Origin: Parus major
Taxonomy: Eukaryota; Chordata; Aves; Passeriformes; Paridae
DNA: 64,000 bases
Assembly (NCBI RefSeq): GCF_001522545.3
Contig: NC_031771.1
Span: 65,828,521 to 65,892,520, forward strand
Direction of reading: 5' to 3'
Positions 1 to 12,957 of this stretch are shown here, in pieces (within the stretch, counting starts at the first letter, position 1; every line of letters begins with the position of its first letter). Below the pieces are notes generated by a model. It had not been told where the DNA came from, did no database searches, and saw nothing but the letters and a program-made list of their open reading frames with translations. Position numbers and translations under genes: made by a program.

Positions 1-1269
1 ACACCATTCCAGCTGATTTTTGGAAACTTAAATGATTTCACTGGTAAGCTGTCATCTCACTGAACAGAATAATAATCACTGCTGGTTTTGTTCAGGTTTG
101 TTGCCAAAACTAAGATTCCAGAGTAATTTAAAAGCATGTTTCATTTTTCTTGACGGGAGATTTCTTCTTGAATACCCAGATTCATCTTCTCCCCCACACT
201 AACCACTTTCTGATCTACAATGTTATGACAACCATACAAATAGGTAAAATATCTGCTCTTTTTAAAAAGTAACAATAATTTCCACAGCCAAATGGAGCAA
301 TGCTGGCTGTGGTGGTGGAGTTCCCACCCCACATCTCCTAGTTACTTTACAAGTTCAAAGCAATTTGGCCATCAGGGTGAAAACTTTGAGTAAATCACTT
401 TTAGATGACGTTAGTTAGCCCAGCTGGATTTCTGAAAAGCTCCACAGAGACCAGGTATAGGACTATTTTTACAGTCTGAGAATACTTTACATGGAAATAA
501 ACTGACTTTTAAATCTCCATCTCGAGGAGGCCTTGTGGGACTCACGGGTGTTTGTGCATTCAGGATCCTACGCACTGGCTGATGAGTGAGTCATCCTGCC
601 TGACACCTTATCTGCACAATACCCTGCAATCTGCACACTGGGGCCACAGCAGAAGGGGATTTTACTACTCCTGGCTGCCCAGGCTAAAAGCTGAAGCAGA
701 AAATTGAGATTTTTCTTTTTTTACTTTCTGTGTCTTATGAAAATCCAACATACTTTATGAAATTTCTGATTCTGATTTGCAGATAAAGCTAACAGGAAAT
801 AAACCTTCCTTGCTCTGTTGGCTCCTTTGCTATCTCTTGCCTTTGAACTCCACCTCATTTATTTGTGTTAATTGGTGTTACTTCCCTCCAAAAGAGAAAT
901 CTGCCTTTACACATTTGAAAGGCAACACAGAGTTGGTTTCAGGTTCTTATCTGCACAAGAAAACTCAAGTCCAGGTCTGCATGGGCTCAAGATTCTGTGT
1001 CCAAGTGAGCAAAACAGCTCTGACATCAGACAAGAGCCGTGCAAACATCTCCACCACTTCACATGTGCTGATTCCTGGGGTACCCAGTGCAATTTCCGAC
1101 TTGTCAATCCCCTCTGGTTTAAAATCTGCATCTTTATCCAAGCCAAACAGCCTGATCTTTACCAGACAGCAGAGCTGGGTGATAAAATGCCTGCAGTTTT
1201 CCTTTAAGTGAATCCACACCTTTTAGAAAAAACCCTCTAACTTGGGATTTTAAAAAAAAAGCAGGTGAC
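1..1269. other. Non-coding, no recognised feature
   Basis: Unique-looking AT-rich DNA. The largest open frames (about 777-1219, both strands) overlap each other, have no recognisable domain and look like chance. Confidence 0.6.
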
Positions 1270-1590
1270 AAAGAATTGAGAAATCTCTGGGGAAGTTGTT
1301 CCAGTCATTCATTTCTCTCACTATTAAAACATCTCTTCTTTATTTCTGGTCAGAATTTCTCCAGATCTTCACTTTAGACTGACCTTCACCTATTAAAATA
1401 TATTTTTCTCCTACATGGAAAGTCTGTATCCTCCCAGGAAGGCCATTTCTGTAGAGATATAGAAATGTGACCAAGTCAACTCTTAACCTCCTTAAGAGTG
1501 AAGCTGGAGTGACATCTTTTACAGGTCTTGATAAAAGTTGTAATCTAAAAGGCTTTATAAAAAGCCTTTTATAGTTTTTCCAGTATTTTC
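1270..1590 (-). mobile_element. Ancient LINE (CR1/L3-like) relic
   Basis: Blocks such as GGGGAAGTTGTTCCAGTCATT (about 1290), 'tttatttctggtcagaattt' (about 1340) and 'gaccaagtcaactcttaacc' (about 1470) resemble the antisense of old sauropsid CR1/L3-type LINEs from memory. It is strongly diverged and limits are uncertain. Confidence 0.5.
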
Positions 1591-1654
1591 ACTGAAATAC
1601 AAATATTGGACTTGAGTAAAAACCTATCAGTTTCTCCAGTTAAGGTTGCATTCA

Positions 1655-1803
1655 ATGTAAGAAGTCCAAGAAGCACCTGGACAGCGTTCTTGGGCAAGTG
1701 GTGTGATTTTTGGGGTTGTCTTTTGCAGGGCCAGGAGTTGGGCTCAGTGACCCTTGTGGGTGTCTTTCAGCTCAGGATATTCTGTGATCTTACGATTCTG
1801 CAC
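1655..1803 (+). mobile_element. CR1 LINE 3' fragment
   Basis: Only the end is left: AGGGCCAGGAGTTGG (about 1727) and CTTTCAGCTCAGGATATTC (about 1764), then degraded tail octamers. It has the same terminal block as the copies at 17738 and 49668. Confidence 0.8.
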
Positions 1804-4800
1804 TCCAACTCATCTGAAAATCCTCTAATAGGATGTCAGAGCACTACACTGGCCATAGATGCAACAGCTTTGTGCCACTCAAGGGTTTCTCCACCCTAAT
1901 CCTGGTGTGGGTGATATTGACCCCTTTAGCACTGCACTTTCAAATCCCTGGAGGAAATTTTTCACTCAACCAGGCAAACAGAGGAGAATGCTGATGTTTT
2001 CGCCCCTTTTTATTCAAAAAATACACCACAGGAGTGGAATAAAGTCACTCAGAGGTGTCATTTCTCCTGGGGAAAGGGAGGAAGGTAAATTGGAAGATGG
2101 TGCAAGCCTGATCCCACTGACTGAATTCTTGTTGTATTTAAGGTTTCAGTGACACCAGGGTTGTTGATGTTACTGCACTTTTCTATCCTGACTTCCTTAT
2201 GGGAAAGTGTCTGCCCTGGAACAGCCTGGAAAGGTGATCCAGGCTGGACAAAGGAAACCTGTCCATGTTTGAACTCCACTTCAGCTGCCTAAAATCTAAA
2301 ACTCTGTGATTTTAACCAGCAGAGACATTACATTGTTATTTCTTCACCTTGCTCATCGTGTTGTGGTACTATAAGATGACCTGACATGGGGATTTGAACA
2401 CAGAATCAGTCACCCAGAGGGGTTTTCACCTTGGCTATTGCATTAGTTTTGTAGTCCCTCTTCATTTTGGGTCTAATCTCCTAGATTGTTTTAATTCAAG
2501 GAACAGAAACCCATCAGATACATCCATAATGACTCTGTTTCCACTTTCCATTCTTGACAGCCCAGTTCAGTCTGGAAATGTCTATGAAATGGTTTGCTAA
2601 AATCAGGAGCCTGGTATGGTTAAAACCATCTATTTCACTTCTCTATTGCATTGTCTGTCTAGACAGGATCTATTTATACTTGGCTGTACACCTAATTCAG
2701 ACAAATAAGTTCATTTTGGTAGAAGCCAAGCCAGAAATGGCACAGACCTTGCCATCTCTGATCTTTAAACCTGAACCATCTCACTGTGTACCTACCAAAG
2801 CTCCTGCAAATGAGGGATTTCCAAGCAAGGACAGATGGGACACGAGTAGGAGGGGATCTAAAGTCACACAGCACATCCTCTGCCTGCAAGATCACAGGCA
2901 CAATCTGATCTGGGTGTAATTAGTCCGTGGAGGCCCCCAGAAACCCCTCTCTTTCCTCCTCTCCAGACTCCTACCACTGATTTTCATCCTCTGATCAGTG
3001 CTATCTTCAAAGGAAGATAAAAACCTATAATAAGTCACACCTACTTGCAATATCCTGCATCACTGGCTGAAGTTATTTTCAAATCCATGTGATGGGTTGG
3101 CAAAAGCCTGGGTTGCATCTGTCTTAATGAGCTGCTAATATTCTTTGCCCTGATGAAAGGCCAATGCTTTCTTAGAGGGAAGCTAAATCCATTTTCTTTT
3201 CTACTATCTTGACATAGTGTGTCACCTCTAATCCCTCTGGGCCAGCCCCATCAAAATGCAGATCAAGACCTGAGAAAAACAAATTACTTTCTCAGTGGAA
3301 ATGAAAGGATCACAGGATGACTTCAGTAAATTTTGTGATGTATCTGAGAACAGAAATTAGGGGAGGGCATCACTGGATTAGGATTAGGATGCATCACTGG
3401 CTCTAAAATGAGCTCACTGGTGACATTCACACTGCACAGATAAATCAATTATGTCCACTTGTACCAGAGCTATTTCTGTTTAATTGAACAGAAAATGTTT
3501 CTGCAGGGTCTCTTCCCACTCCAGGCATTCCTTGATCCCATGAACCATCCAGGTGCAATCTGGAGGGGGCTGCAAAACACCTCTCTTCCAGCAAATGTAC
3601 ACTTGGAGGAGGTTTCCCAGTTAAATCATGCTGGGTTATGAGAGAAAGCTGCTGAGAGCAAGACTAATAAATCACAGGTAGGAATAGACTGAAAGGAACT
3701 CCTGCTCAGCATTCTCTATCCATAAATCTGGACACATTAACAAGTTGCTTTTTGATTTATCCTCTTTTATTTTTTCCTCCTGGCTGTTTTTCTCCTAAAG
3801 TGTCCTCATTCTTCCACTTTCCCCAGAACTAGCTGTTCATCAGAGACTGTGCAGTTCCCAATGAAGGGATTGAAAAATAAATTGATTTTTGTTGTTGTTA
3901 GCTCTGTCAAAGATTCTCAGGGCGCACTTCTCTTTCTCTTCTTTTCGGTGTCCCATGGCTGATGTCCCACTCCAATGGATGGAGAAGATCACAAAAGTGT
4001 CCCAGTTTATTTTTATGCATTGTCCTGGACACTGTTTTTGGAGTTTTGGAGATAGAAAATAAAAATTCAAGATTAAGGAGGACATTCCCAGGCAGGGGAG
4101 AGCTCCAAAACCCAGAACACTGCTTGCATAAAGGGTCAAGTGCCTTGCTCTTGGATATGGTTTGAAGGAGAGGGAATGTGGCTCCTGCTCTTGGCTCTGC
4201 TCAGTGCTGCCAACCTCTAAACGTGATGTGATCACACCCTTGGGGCAGCACAGGCAGCAAGAGCTGCTCTGAATCCCAGGATTATTTCATCTTGATGTGG
4301 TTTTGTGGAGTTCCTCCATCACATCTGCAGCTAGGCTGAGAAGGAGAATCTAAATTGTTGAAGGTTTTCTGAGGTAAGAAAAGGTCTCTGCAGCTTCTTC
4401 ATTGCCTCAACAAAGGCAAAGTTTATCCATGTAGATTTGGGAGCCAGGGGCTTTGTCTTTGGTGTCTGCAGCGCTCAGTTGTGACAATCAGTGACACCTT
4501 TGATGCAGTCCTTGCTCTACCCCACAGGACTGGGTAAATGAAGAATAAATGACATTTGAGGGCTGGTCATGCCCATCGTTAGCAGGACCCTGTCAGTGCC
4601 AGGGATGGATGAATTTGCAGGAAGCCCTGGGGACATGAAAGAACAGCTTGCACAGAGCAGGTCTTGTGCCAAGTTTCCCTTTTGACAAATTCTTCACGTT
4701 GGGAAGGTCTAAGGACGCCAATTAAATTTCTTGCGCTAAGAAAAGCCATTAAACATTTGGACACTGAAAGGTTCAAATTGAGCTAGTTGGAGCTCCCAAA

Positions 4801-5409
4801 GTTCATCTTTCCCATTCTTCTGGGGAAAAAAAAAGAAAAACTGGCAGACAATATACCAAGTTCTGAGCCATTGTTTGCCACACATAATGAAAACACCTGA
4901 AACTGGAGGGAAATAAGAAAAAAAAGTCTAATTGCTCAATATGGAGCTCCTGTCCCATCACATCCTTGCTTAACTGCTTCTGTATCCCTTGCCATGCAAA
5001 GTTATTCCACAAAAAAAAGGAATTTCCACCTTTTCAAGTGGAAAATTCATGATGGGACAGGGCCAGGAAGACCCACTAAGTGAGCTCAGACTGTCAGGAA
5101 AGGCGTTTTTGCTTCAGATTAGTGAAAGATTTTATTTTTTTTCTTTTTTCTTGTCTAATGACTGCTCTGTGAGCTTTCAAAAATTACACAGAAGTCCTTA
5201 TTCTCCTTTTGAAAAAAAGCAGCTGATTTTGTCACTTCCAACAAATAGTAAGGAGAATATAAGGAGAGCAGTGAGCTTGAAAAAGTGCACAACTTACTAT
5301 GCACAGGAGTTCTGCTTTTATTTCTTTAGTGTCTTCTGCTAATGAACCTTTTCCTTTCCATGCTGCAGCTGCTGGGGATCTTCTAGACAGATTTGAGGCA
5401 CTGGAGTTT
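1804..5409. other. Non-coding, no recognised feature
   Basis: No CR1, microsatellite or convincing exon was seen. Open frames reach 131 codons (3840-4235, - strand) but have no family resemblance. Confidence 0.6.
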
Positions 5410-5725
5410 GGGGATAAAGGATAAGTCCCCAGGTGGGGGTCAGTCTTTTCCTCCAGATAACAAGCGATAAACCAAGAGGAAGCAACCTCAAGCTGTGCCA
5501 CAGAAGGATTAGATTGGATATTAGGGACAATTCCTTCACAGAAAGGGTTGTCAAAAATCAGAGCAGGGTACCCAGGGCAGTGCTGGAGTGCCCATCTCTG
5601 GAGGGATTTAAAAGCCATGTGGATGTGGCACTTGGGGACATGGGCAGTGGTGGCCTTGGCAGGACTGGATGATCTTAGAGGGCTTTTCCAACATAAACAA
5701 TTCCATGATTCAATAACATCATAGA
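5410..5725 (+). mobile_element. CR1 LINE 3' fragment
   Basis: Older-looking CR1 with a 'gataaaccaagaggaa..cctcaag' block near 5465-5495, then TTAGATTGGATATTAGG (about 5509), CCATCTCTGGAGGGATTTAAA (about 5591) and the TTTTCCAAC terminus near 5690. The subfamily matches the copy at 12757. Confidence 0.88.
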
Positions 5726-6967
5726 AGAGGGTGTTTCTAAAGAGGTTTCCAGCTGCCCAAGATGGAATTCCTGCAGCAAGCCTGCTGCTCCCACTCTTGT
5801 GCTTTTCTTTTTTCTTCATGGGTATTTCACCCAGACCCTACAAGCATTTTTGGCTTGCTAGCCAAAACGGATCCCTGCCAGAGGCATTCAGTCATCCCAC
5901 CCTGCAAACCTGGATACTGCTGGCAGCTTCCCAGGGCTGCCTCTGAAGGACATTCCACAAAGGCTGGGAGTCCAAACCCCACCAGACCTCTTGAACTTGT
6001 TTTTTTGGGGAGACAAGGATGTGACTGTTGATCTTTTTGGGGTGAATGTCCCAGAAGAGCATTCATAAAGCTGGTAAAGCATGAAGGAAGGAGTTTTTTA
6101 TTGCTGATCCCTGTCCAGCCCGGTTATGGCTCTTCATAGCCCTTGTGCTCATGCAGAAGTTTTTATTAATGATCTTTCCTGCACCATCATGAAAGCAATC
6201 ATCAATAACAACATTATCCAACGTGTGTTCTCATGCAGCTTGTGCACCCCCATGAAAGAGTTTGGAGACCCTCCAAGAGGACTTCCTCTGGGAGCTGGCT
6301 GTGCAACCAAGCAGCTTTCACTGCTATGAAACATTTCCTGATCCACTCTGTGTTTATTCCCTGGGGAACACCCTCACCATTTCCTGTCCTGCTGGTATCG
6401 GCCTCCTGCAGACCCATCCCTGGCCATCCCCAGCCTGGCCATTTGGTGACATGCCTGTGCCTTGGCAATTTTGGAAGGATGGCTCACAAATTCATATTTA
6501 GGTCATTAAGCTTTTCCTTAGTTCTGGTGTTGTGATGAAGGTTCCTGCTGGTGGATACAATCACGTGTCCAAGCAGCAAATTTGGTGTTGCTGAGCTGTG
6601 TATTTGTCTCCTCACAAAGACAGAGTCCTGTGGCTGTATTTTCCCCTCTGGTGGAACACCATCAGAGGCAGAAAAGAGAGGCAGAGAGACCCTATAGGTT
6701 ATTAAAAATATTAGGGGTCATGAAATAAACTTCTTCATCCCCACCCCACAGCTCCATGCAGTCTGCACTGAGGCTCCAGAGTAGGATTTATGTTCAATAA
6801 TGACATGGGGATGAAGTGTGAAAGGGTGGGATTATGAGGTATCATTTAAGGAGAAAATGAACATGAAAAAGCAGAGCAGCGGTGCCCCTGCCCTGACTGG
6901 GGAGCAGAACTCCAGATTCCTGGTGGAAATGAGTCATTTCTTCTGCCTTCCATCCACGACACATGAA

Positions 6968-7115
6968 GGGCAGCACAATCACAGAATCACAGAATATTCA
7001 CAATGATCATCCAATCCAAATCCTGGTCCTTCACAGGACTACCCTAAAAATCCCACCCTGTGCCTGACAGCACTATCCCAATGCTCTTTCAACTCTGGCA
7101 GGGTTGGCCTGACCA
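6968..7115 (-). mobile_element. CR1 LINE 3' fragment
   Basis: Begins with tail octamers (CACAATCACAGAATCACAG, about 6973), then TGATCATCCAATCC, a CCTGTGCCTGACAGCACT block (about 7058) and TTTCAACTCTGGCAGG near 7087. It represents a different CR1 subfamily from the copies with GGGCAGGGACACC. Confidence 0.8.
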
Positions 7116-8331
7116 AAATCCCAAAATAATGAAGAATGTGATATTCCAAGAAATAACCAAAGCAAAACAAAAAGTGTGAGAAAGACCTGTTGCCATGGTA
7201 ACAACGTGCATCAAACTGATGCCAAACATTCTGCAAAATAATCTCCCAGAGTTGTAAAATGCAGTGATGAAGGAGGCGACAAAAGGAGGCTGTCAGTGTT
7301 TTATTTATAATATTTTTTAACTACCTGCTCGCCTGCGTGGTGTGCGTATATCACACCCACACTCCCACCTACAGCACACAGCTGTCTCAGAACTCTCTTA
7401 GATCTGCTCCAGAAATTCAGGTGGTGATGGGGGAGGAAGGAGAAGAAAATTAAAATAAAATAGCATTCAGGTTTCGCAAGAAAAAGGTAACTGCATCTTT
7501 TTAGTACCAGGTAGGTGCGAGTTGAAGGGGGCAGATTTGGTTCTCATGAAGATTCCCAGATCCTTTCCTGCCACACTTCTTCCCAGTTGAATGGCCCCAG
7601 CACAAACTGATGCCTGGGGTGCACGAGGCTGGTCCTCCTCAGCTGCAGGAGTGTTCAGTGAGGTGGCAGAACAGAACAACTGATTTTCCTTCACCCCCTC
7701 CATATTGCAAAGGGAGAAGCACAAGCTGGTGATGCCTCTCTGTGCTTGTAGACATGGTGAGCACAGCGAGATGCTCCAAGGACAGAGCCAAGGCCTGAAA
7801 ACTCCTTACATTCATTTTTCTGTAGCCGCCAGAGGAAGCATCTGGGTCCCCTGATGGGATCTTGGAAAACCAAGAAGAGCTACCATGATTTGCAGGAAAG
7901 CAAGCAGAAGAGAGAGAGGCATCATCCCTGAGGGCTGGAGTGGGTTTGGAAGCAGCAGCTTTAGCAAGCAGCAATTATTTTTCTGTACAAAAGAAGAAAG
8001 TTGTTTTCCCATTTGGCCCACACCAACGTCTGTCTGGAACTGTTTGAACTTCTACAGAAATGCAAACACATATATCCTGCTCGACACAGAGTTCCTCTGA
8101 TATTCCCTTCCCAATTTTCTGAGAGCACTTCCAGAGTTCATTAATGCGGACGCTCAGCTCCGAGGAGCAGTGGCCTCACTATCCACAGAGTGTTATCCTA
8201 GTTCTGCCACATCCTGTTGTTCCACCTTTGCTCTGCTCCCAGACGTGTCTCTCCTTGTTCATACACCCCCTCTGCTGCCTTGGTCCCCTCTGGAATCTCA
8301 TCCTGTGGATCCTGCTAAACCTGGCCCGCTC

Positions 8332-8480
8332 AGAATCGTGGAACCACGGAATCACTGAGGTGGGAAAAGAACTCTAAGGTCATCAAGTCCAGGTGTCAGC
8401 CACCATGCTTCCCAAAAAGGATTGTCCTCCAGCACCACATCCACATGATTTTGGAATCCTTCCAGGGATGGTTCACTGGG
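8332..8480 (-). mobile_element. CR1 LINE 3' fragment
   Basis: Degraded tail (GGAACCACGGAATCACTGAG, about 8340), then AAGGTCATCAAGTCCAGG (about 8376). The interior (to GGAATCCTTCCAGGGATGG near 8451) keeps the CR1 layout but is diverged. Confidence 0.75.
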
Positions 8481-11400
8481 TACTTCCTCAGACTGGCCAT
8501 GGTTCATCTTCTCCCACCCCTGTCCTTACATGGGCAATTCCTCTTCCAGCCTTCATCCCACAAACAACTCCCTGACAATATCCCAGTTCTCCTCAAACAC
8601 AACCTCTTAAGAGGCCTCTGCAAAGACCAAACACCAAAATAACACCACAAGCCCGTACAAGAAAATACAGGTGGATGGTGCTCAAAATCCATGGAAACAA
8701 GGACCAAACAAGTATAGCTTCTGTAAATCTGAGCAGCTTTTTATTCCAGGTGACTTTTTTTGGTCCCTTCCATGGAACATGCAGGGGGAGAACTTCAAAG
8801 TATGTGACACCTCCTTGATGACCTCAATAAATTTGGGGGGCATAAACCTGAAATAAAACACTGCACGTAATTATTCAGATGGATCTTTACTGATGAAACA
8901 GAGCTTTGTTCTACACAAAACTGAATACCTTTTTTATTATGCCTTTATTCTGTGTTTCAGTTGATCAAATTCTGCCACTGGATAAAAGTAAGTCTATTTT
9001 GGATTTCTATTCAGGAGTAAACCAATTTTGTGCAATCAGAACTGTTTACAGGAAGCACCTGATTTCAGTGAATTGCCTGTTTCTAAAACAGAAAATCTGT
9101 GAGAAAACATGAGGAAAACCGTGATATTACACATTCTATCTTTGACACTTCCACCAGAAAAATTGATGTTTTCTAGTATGAAACAAACTTTCACGATGAA
9201 ACTGCTGCTGCTTCACACAAGTATCTACTTTTAAAGGTTGAAACAAGTATAAACAGAGCCACCTTTCCTCCTCTTTTGCACCTGGTCTGTGATTTGCAAA
9301 GTCAATTTACAGCTTTGAACTCTAAGCAGAGTAGCACCAGTAAATCCCCAACACACCCAGTGAACACCCACCTCTGCTAGAAACTTTTCTCCAAAATGAA
9401 AATAAAACTCACAAGACTTTGTGATTTTTTTTTGTTCTTCTATCTAGATTTTAGGATTTAACTGGATTGAGGGGCTTTCTTGTTTTATTGTCTGGAGTTC
9501 CCAACCCTGGGGCAGCTGCATTTCTGCACTGTTTGCAGCTTACAAAATACTTTGGGATCCTTCAAGGTAGCCCAGACTCCTGATCCCAGGTGGTGGTCTG
9601 GGGTTCTGACAGATCCAGGATGGGGAGCTTGAGGGAATTTTAATCTTCTGATGAGGTGCTCCAACATGTAGGATAAGTGGTGTCAATTCTTTCCAGACAA
9701 CTTCCAGATACCTTCATTTTCTGAGCTGAAAATGAACATTTTCCTCAAGCTGGGCTTTATGCTGTGTTTTTATCATCCACCTACTGAACTCCAAGTGAGG
9801 CAAAAAGAACAGAGACCATTACACCTTCTAATATTCAATATAAATTTACTGGGAAACAGGGAAGATCAAAGAGTATCACTGTCCCCCCTGATTGTATCTG
9901 CTGCATTCTTGTATCTCCTGGAAATTCTGGAGCAACCAGCCCTGAACATTTCAATGCCTGGAATTACAGAGAGGATGGGTGGAGCTTTCTTGTTTGGTTT
10001 GTTTATGTTTTGTTGGGTTTTTTTTGGGAACAAGCTGAAGGGATGAGCTGTTATTTAAAGCTGGCCCTGTGCCAGGCTGCAATTTCAGAACCCCAAGCAG
10101 CCTGGAGGCTAATCTTGGGAGAGAGTAAATCTTGTGCTTCCACTTAAATTAATGAGCATGAGAGATGTTGCTTGGCTTTTTGGCTTCCACAGGGGAAAAA
10201 AAAGGAACACAAAAGCCAGGTTGCTCCAGTCTGGGTTGCTCCACAGTTAGAGTGGGTCTGAAGCCTTTCCTTTCCTCCTCTGCCACTGTTCATACACCAC
10301 TGCTTCAGAAACAGCACAGCCCCAAGGAATGAGATGGGTCTCCATGAAGGAGAGCTTTAAAAGTGAAATTTCAAGTGATTCCAAGAGGAAACAAAAATAC
10401 TTTTAAAACTCCAGTGATGTCATGGGCTGGTTTTGGATTTTGAAGGCCCAAGCCTGTTTGGTGAAGAGCCCAGAAAGGAGAAAGTCTAGAGATGGAATTT
10501 AAGCCCTTCAGACACAGACCTCTTGTTCTATGCAGTGTTCATGTCCAACCTTGAACCTGCAGCACTGGCACTGACATTTGGGCAGTTCTGCTGCTTAACA
10601 GAGCTGTTCTTGCCCCTCATCCTGGAATCTGATGAAGTCAAGCCACAGGGAAAACTCCCTGTGGGTCTGACATAGCACTTGCCATGTGTCATCCAACAAA
10701 TTTTCAAGACGGAATGTGATAAATTAATTGTGTGGATGGAGAAACACCAGTTTGGGATGGGGGGCATTACAAGCTGTAGCACAGACATCATCTGTGGTTG
10801 TGGTCAGCACAGGGTGTCTGCCTTTTACCTCTTTATAAACCTACAGGTGTGGATTTACTGTGGAAATTAAGCTTATTTTAGCCCACTGTCCAGCTGCTTC
10901 TCCTGATGTTCCTCCAGATATTCCTGCTCTGTTTTGCTTCAGCAAACTGAGAGGAGCCTGCAGAAGAAACAAACTGGATTTGGGGTTGAAATAATCTGGA
11001 AGTGACCTAACAAGCACCTCGTGTATCATAAATGAATCCTAAAAGTACAGGACTTTCCTTCTAAATAGATATTTTGTCTCCTCTCTCTACTGCTTCACAC
11101 TTCCCTTGTAATAAAGAGTAGTGGTGACCATGGATGGGACGAGTCTTTTTCCAGAACTGACAGATGGCCATGATGATTTTTGTTGTAAATTATTGAACTC
11201 TGATAGTGAAATAAGATAATAAACCCATGCCTGGATTCCCAGAGTGACATGTGAAATTGGCATTGCAAGGGAGTGACCTGGTGGATGGAGTAACGCTTAC
11301 AAAAATTTCCTTGGGATCTTCATTTTGATGAATGTATCTAATTAAAGACTTTGGGTACGCAAAAAGATCGTCAGCTGGGCTAAAAATACTCCATGAACAA

Positions 11401-12756
11401 AGAGCCATAGGAAATAATGGGGGTTTGTGTTTCCCTTTGTTTACTCCAGTAGAAATTGGAAGCCTTCCATGTGTTTGGGTTGGTGTTAGTGTCAGTGGAA
11501 GCAGAGAACCACTCGACTCACCAGAGGTTTCCAGCTGCGCTCCCCGGGCCTCTCTGGTGGGTGTGGGAAAGATCCTTGCCCATTGTTAGTCAGCTGAAAT
11601 TCATAACACAGATGCCTCTAACTCCACTAATGCAATTTTACAGCTGCCAAGCTGAAGAGAGGGTTGGAAATCACAAGGCCCAGAGGCTCAGCTGGTGCAG
11701 GCTGATGGTGCTCCACCCCGACGTCAGCAGGCTTGGCTGTGTCTCCTTGGCTGGAGCAGGGCAGATCTCATCGTTTGCCTTCATGAAGTCCTTTGTACTC
11801 CATCCAGAACAACCTGTTTGGTCCAGGGGCCACCTGTGCCAGGCAAACGAGACTCTGCTGCACAGCCAAGGAGCATCTGAGGTCAGTGCAACCACAGCAA
11901 GGGTCAATCAATCAGGTGATGGAGTTCCCAGTCCTGATTCTCACAGTGCCGGTGAATTCCATACCTTTGTGCACATCTCAGTGGTCACATATCCAAAGGG
12001 TTGGAAAAAGGTGGCACAAAGCCAGAGGCTCTGCCTTTTTTCAGACAAAATTTCTGTGAGAGAGGGAAGGTGGAGGATGTTTGAGAATTTCTGCCTTAGG
12101 CTGCCCTGGAACGCAAAGTGAACAAATGAACATCCTGGTTCTGAAGCAGCCAGATTACAGTGCCTCCAACACATTGTGTCATTGCTTCTGCCACGGGGGT
12201 ATCCACAGTGGAAAAGTGGATTTTAGTGAAATAATGCTTTGGGAAAGCTTTAGATTTCCAGGAAATTTCTTTCAGGTAAAGAAAATCCCTTCTTGGGGAT
12301 GTTCTACAGAGCCTGCTATAGAATAATTTGTTTACTGCTGTAGGCAGTTAACAAACACAGGTAGTGGTGTCTATGTTGCTTGTGGAAGATAATTACTCCT
12401 CAAAATGGGGAATTTGGAAGGATTGGTGTGCTCTGAATCAACACCTGCAGCCCTTTACTCCCCCTCCCTTGGCCAAAGGATGCTGGTCTTCTAATTATGA
12501 ACCGAGCTTGAAGCAACCAGCATGTATCGAGGTTTCACAAAACAAAACATGATCTCCAGCTCTGTGTATCTCTGGTACCATCCTACAAAGCAATAAAAAA
12601 TAAAATAAATCATCCAAGCACAACCTTTTGAAGAGAGACAAAGCTGTAGCCCAAGTGCACCCCATCCTCCAAGCAGACACACCAGGGACTCTCCCAAACT
12701 GGCTACTGCCCAAGGAGACGTGGGAATGACACAGGGTGACTGAAGCTTTGGCACCT

Positions 12757-12957
12757 AATTGAACCAAAAGGGTTTTCCAGCCCTGGCACAGATGGCCAGG
12801 GCCGTGCTGGAGTCCCCATCTCTGGAGGGGTTTAAAGGCTTTGTGCATGTGGCACTTGGGGACGTGGGTCAGTGGTGGCTTTGGCAGTGCTGAGTTAATG
12901 GTTGGACTTGATGCTTTTAGAGGGATTTTCCAACCTGAGCGAGTCTCTGATGCTCTG
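12757..12957 (+). mobile_element. CR1 LINE 3' fragment
   Basis: CCCCATCTCTGGAGGGGTTTA (about 12815), GTGGCTTTGGCAGTGCTGAG (about 12874), GGTTGGACTTGATG (about 12900) and TTTTCCAACC (about 12925) follow the classic chicken-type CR1 end. Confidence 0.9.

Larger units (their letters stand above)
5726..12756. other. Mostly non-coding stretch with two CR1 fragments
   Basis: Outside the CR1 pieces at 6968 and 8332 there is unique sequence. One longish frame ends at 12121 (ATG at 11612, 169 codons). I do not recognise its product and consider it a chance ORF. Confidence 0.55.

Noticed and set aside
1547..1570. Small hairpin AAAAGGCTTT / AAAGCCTTTT
   Set aside because: Ten-base arms of low complexity inside an old LINE relic; not notable.
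3374..3400. Telomere-like repeat (two GGATTA units)
   Set aside because: Only two GGATTA units, not the TTAGGG array; chance.
5232..5819. 195-codon minus-strand frame
   Set aside because: More than half overlaps a CR1 fragment read in antisense. No domain.
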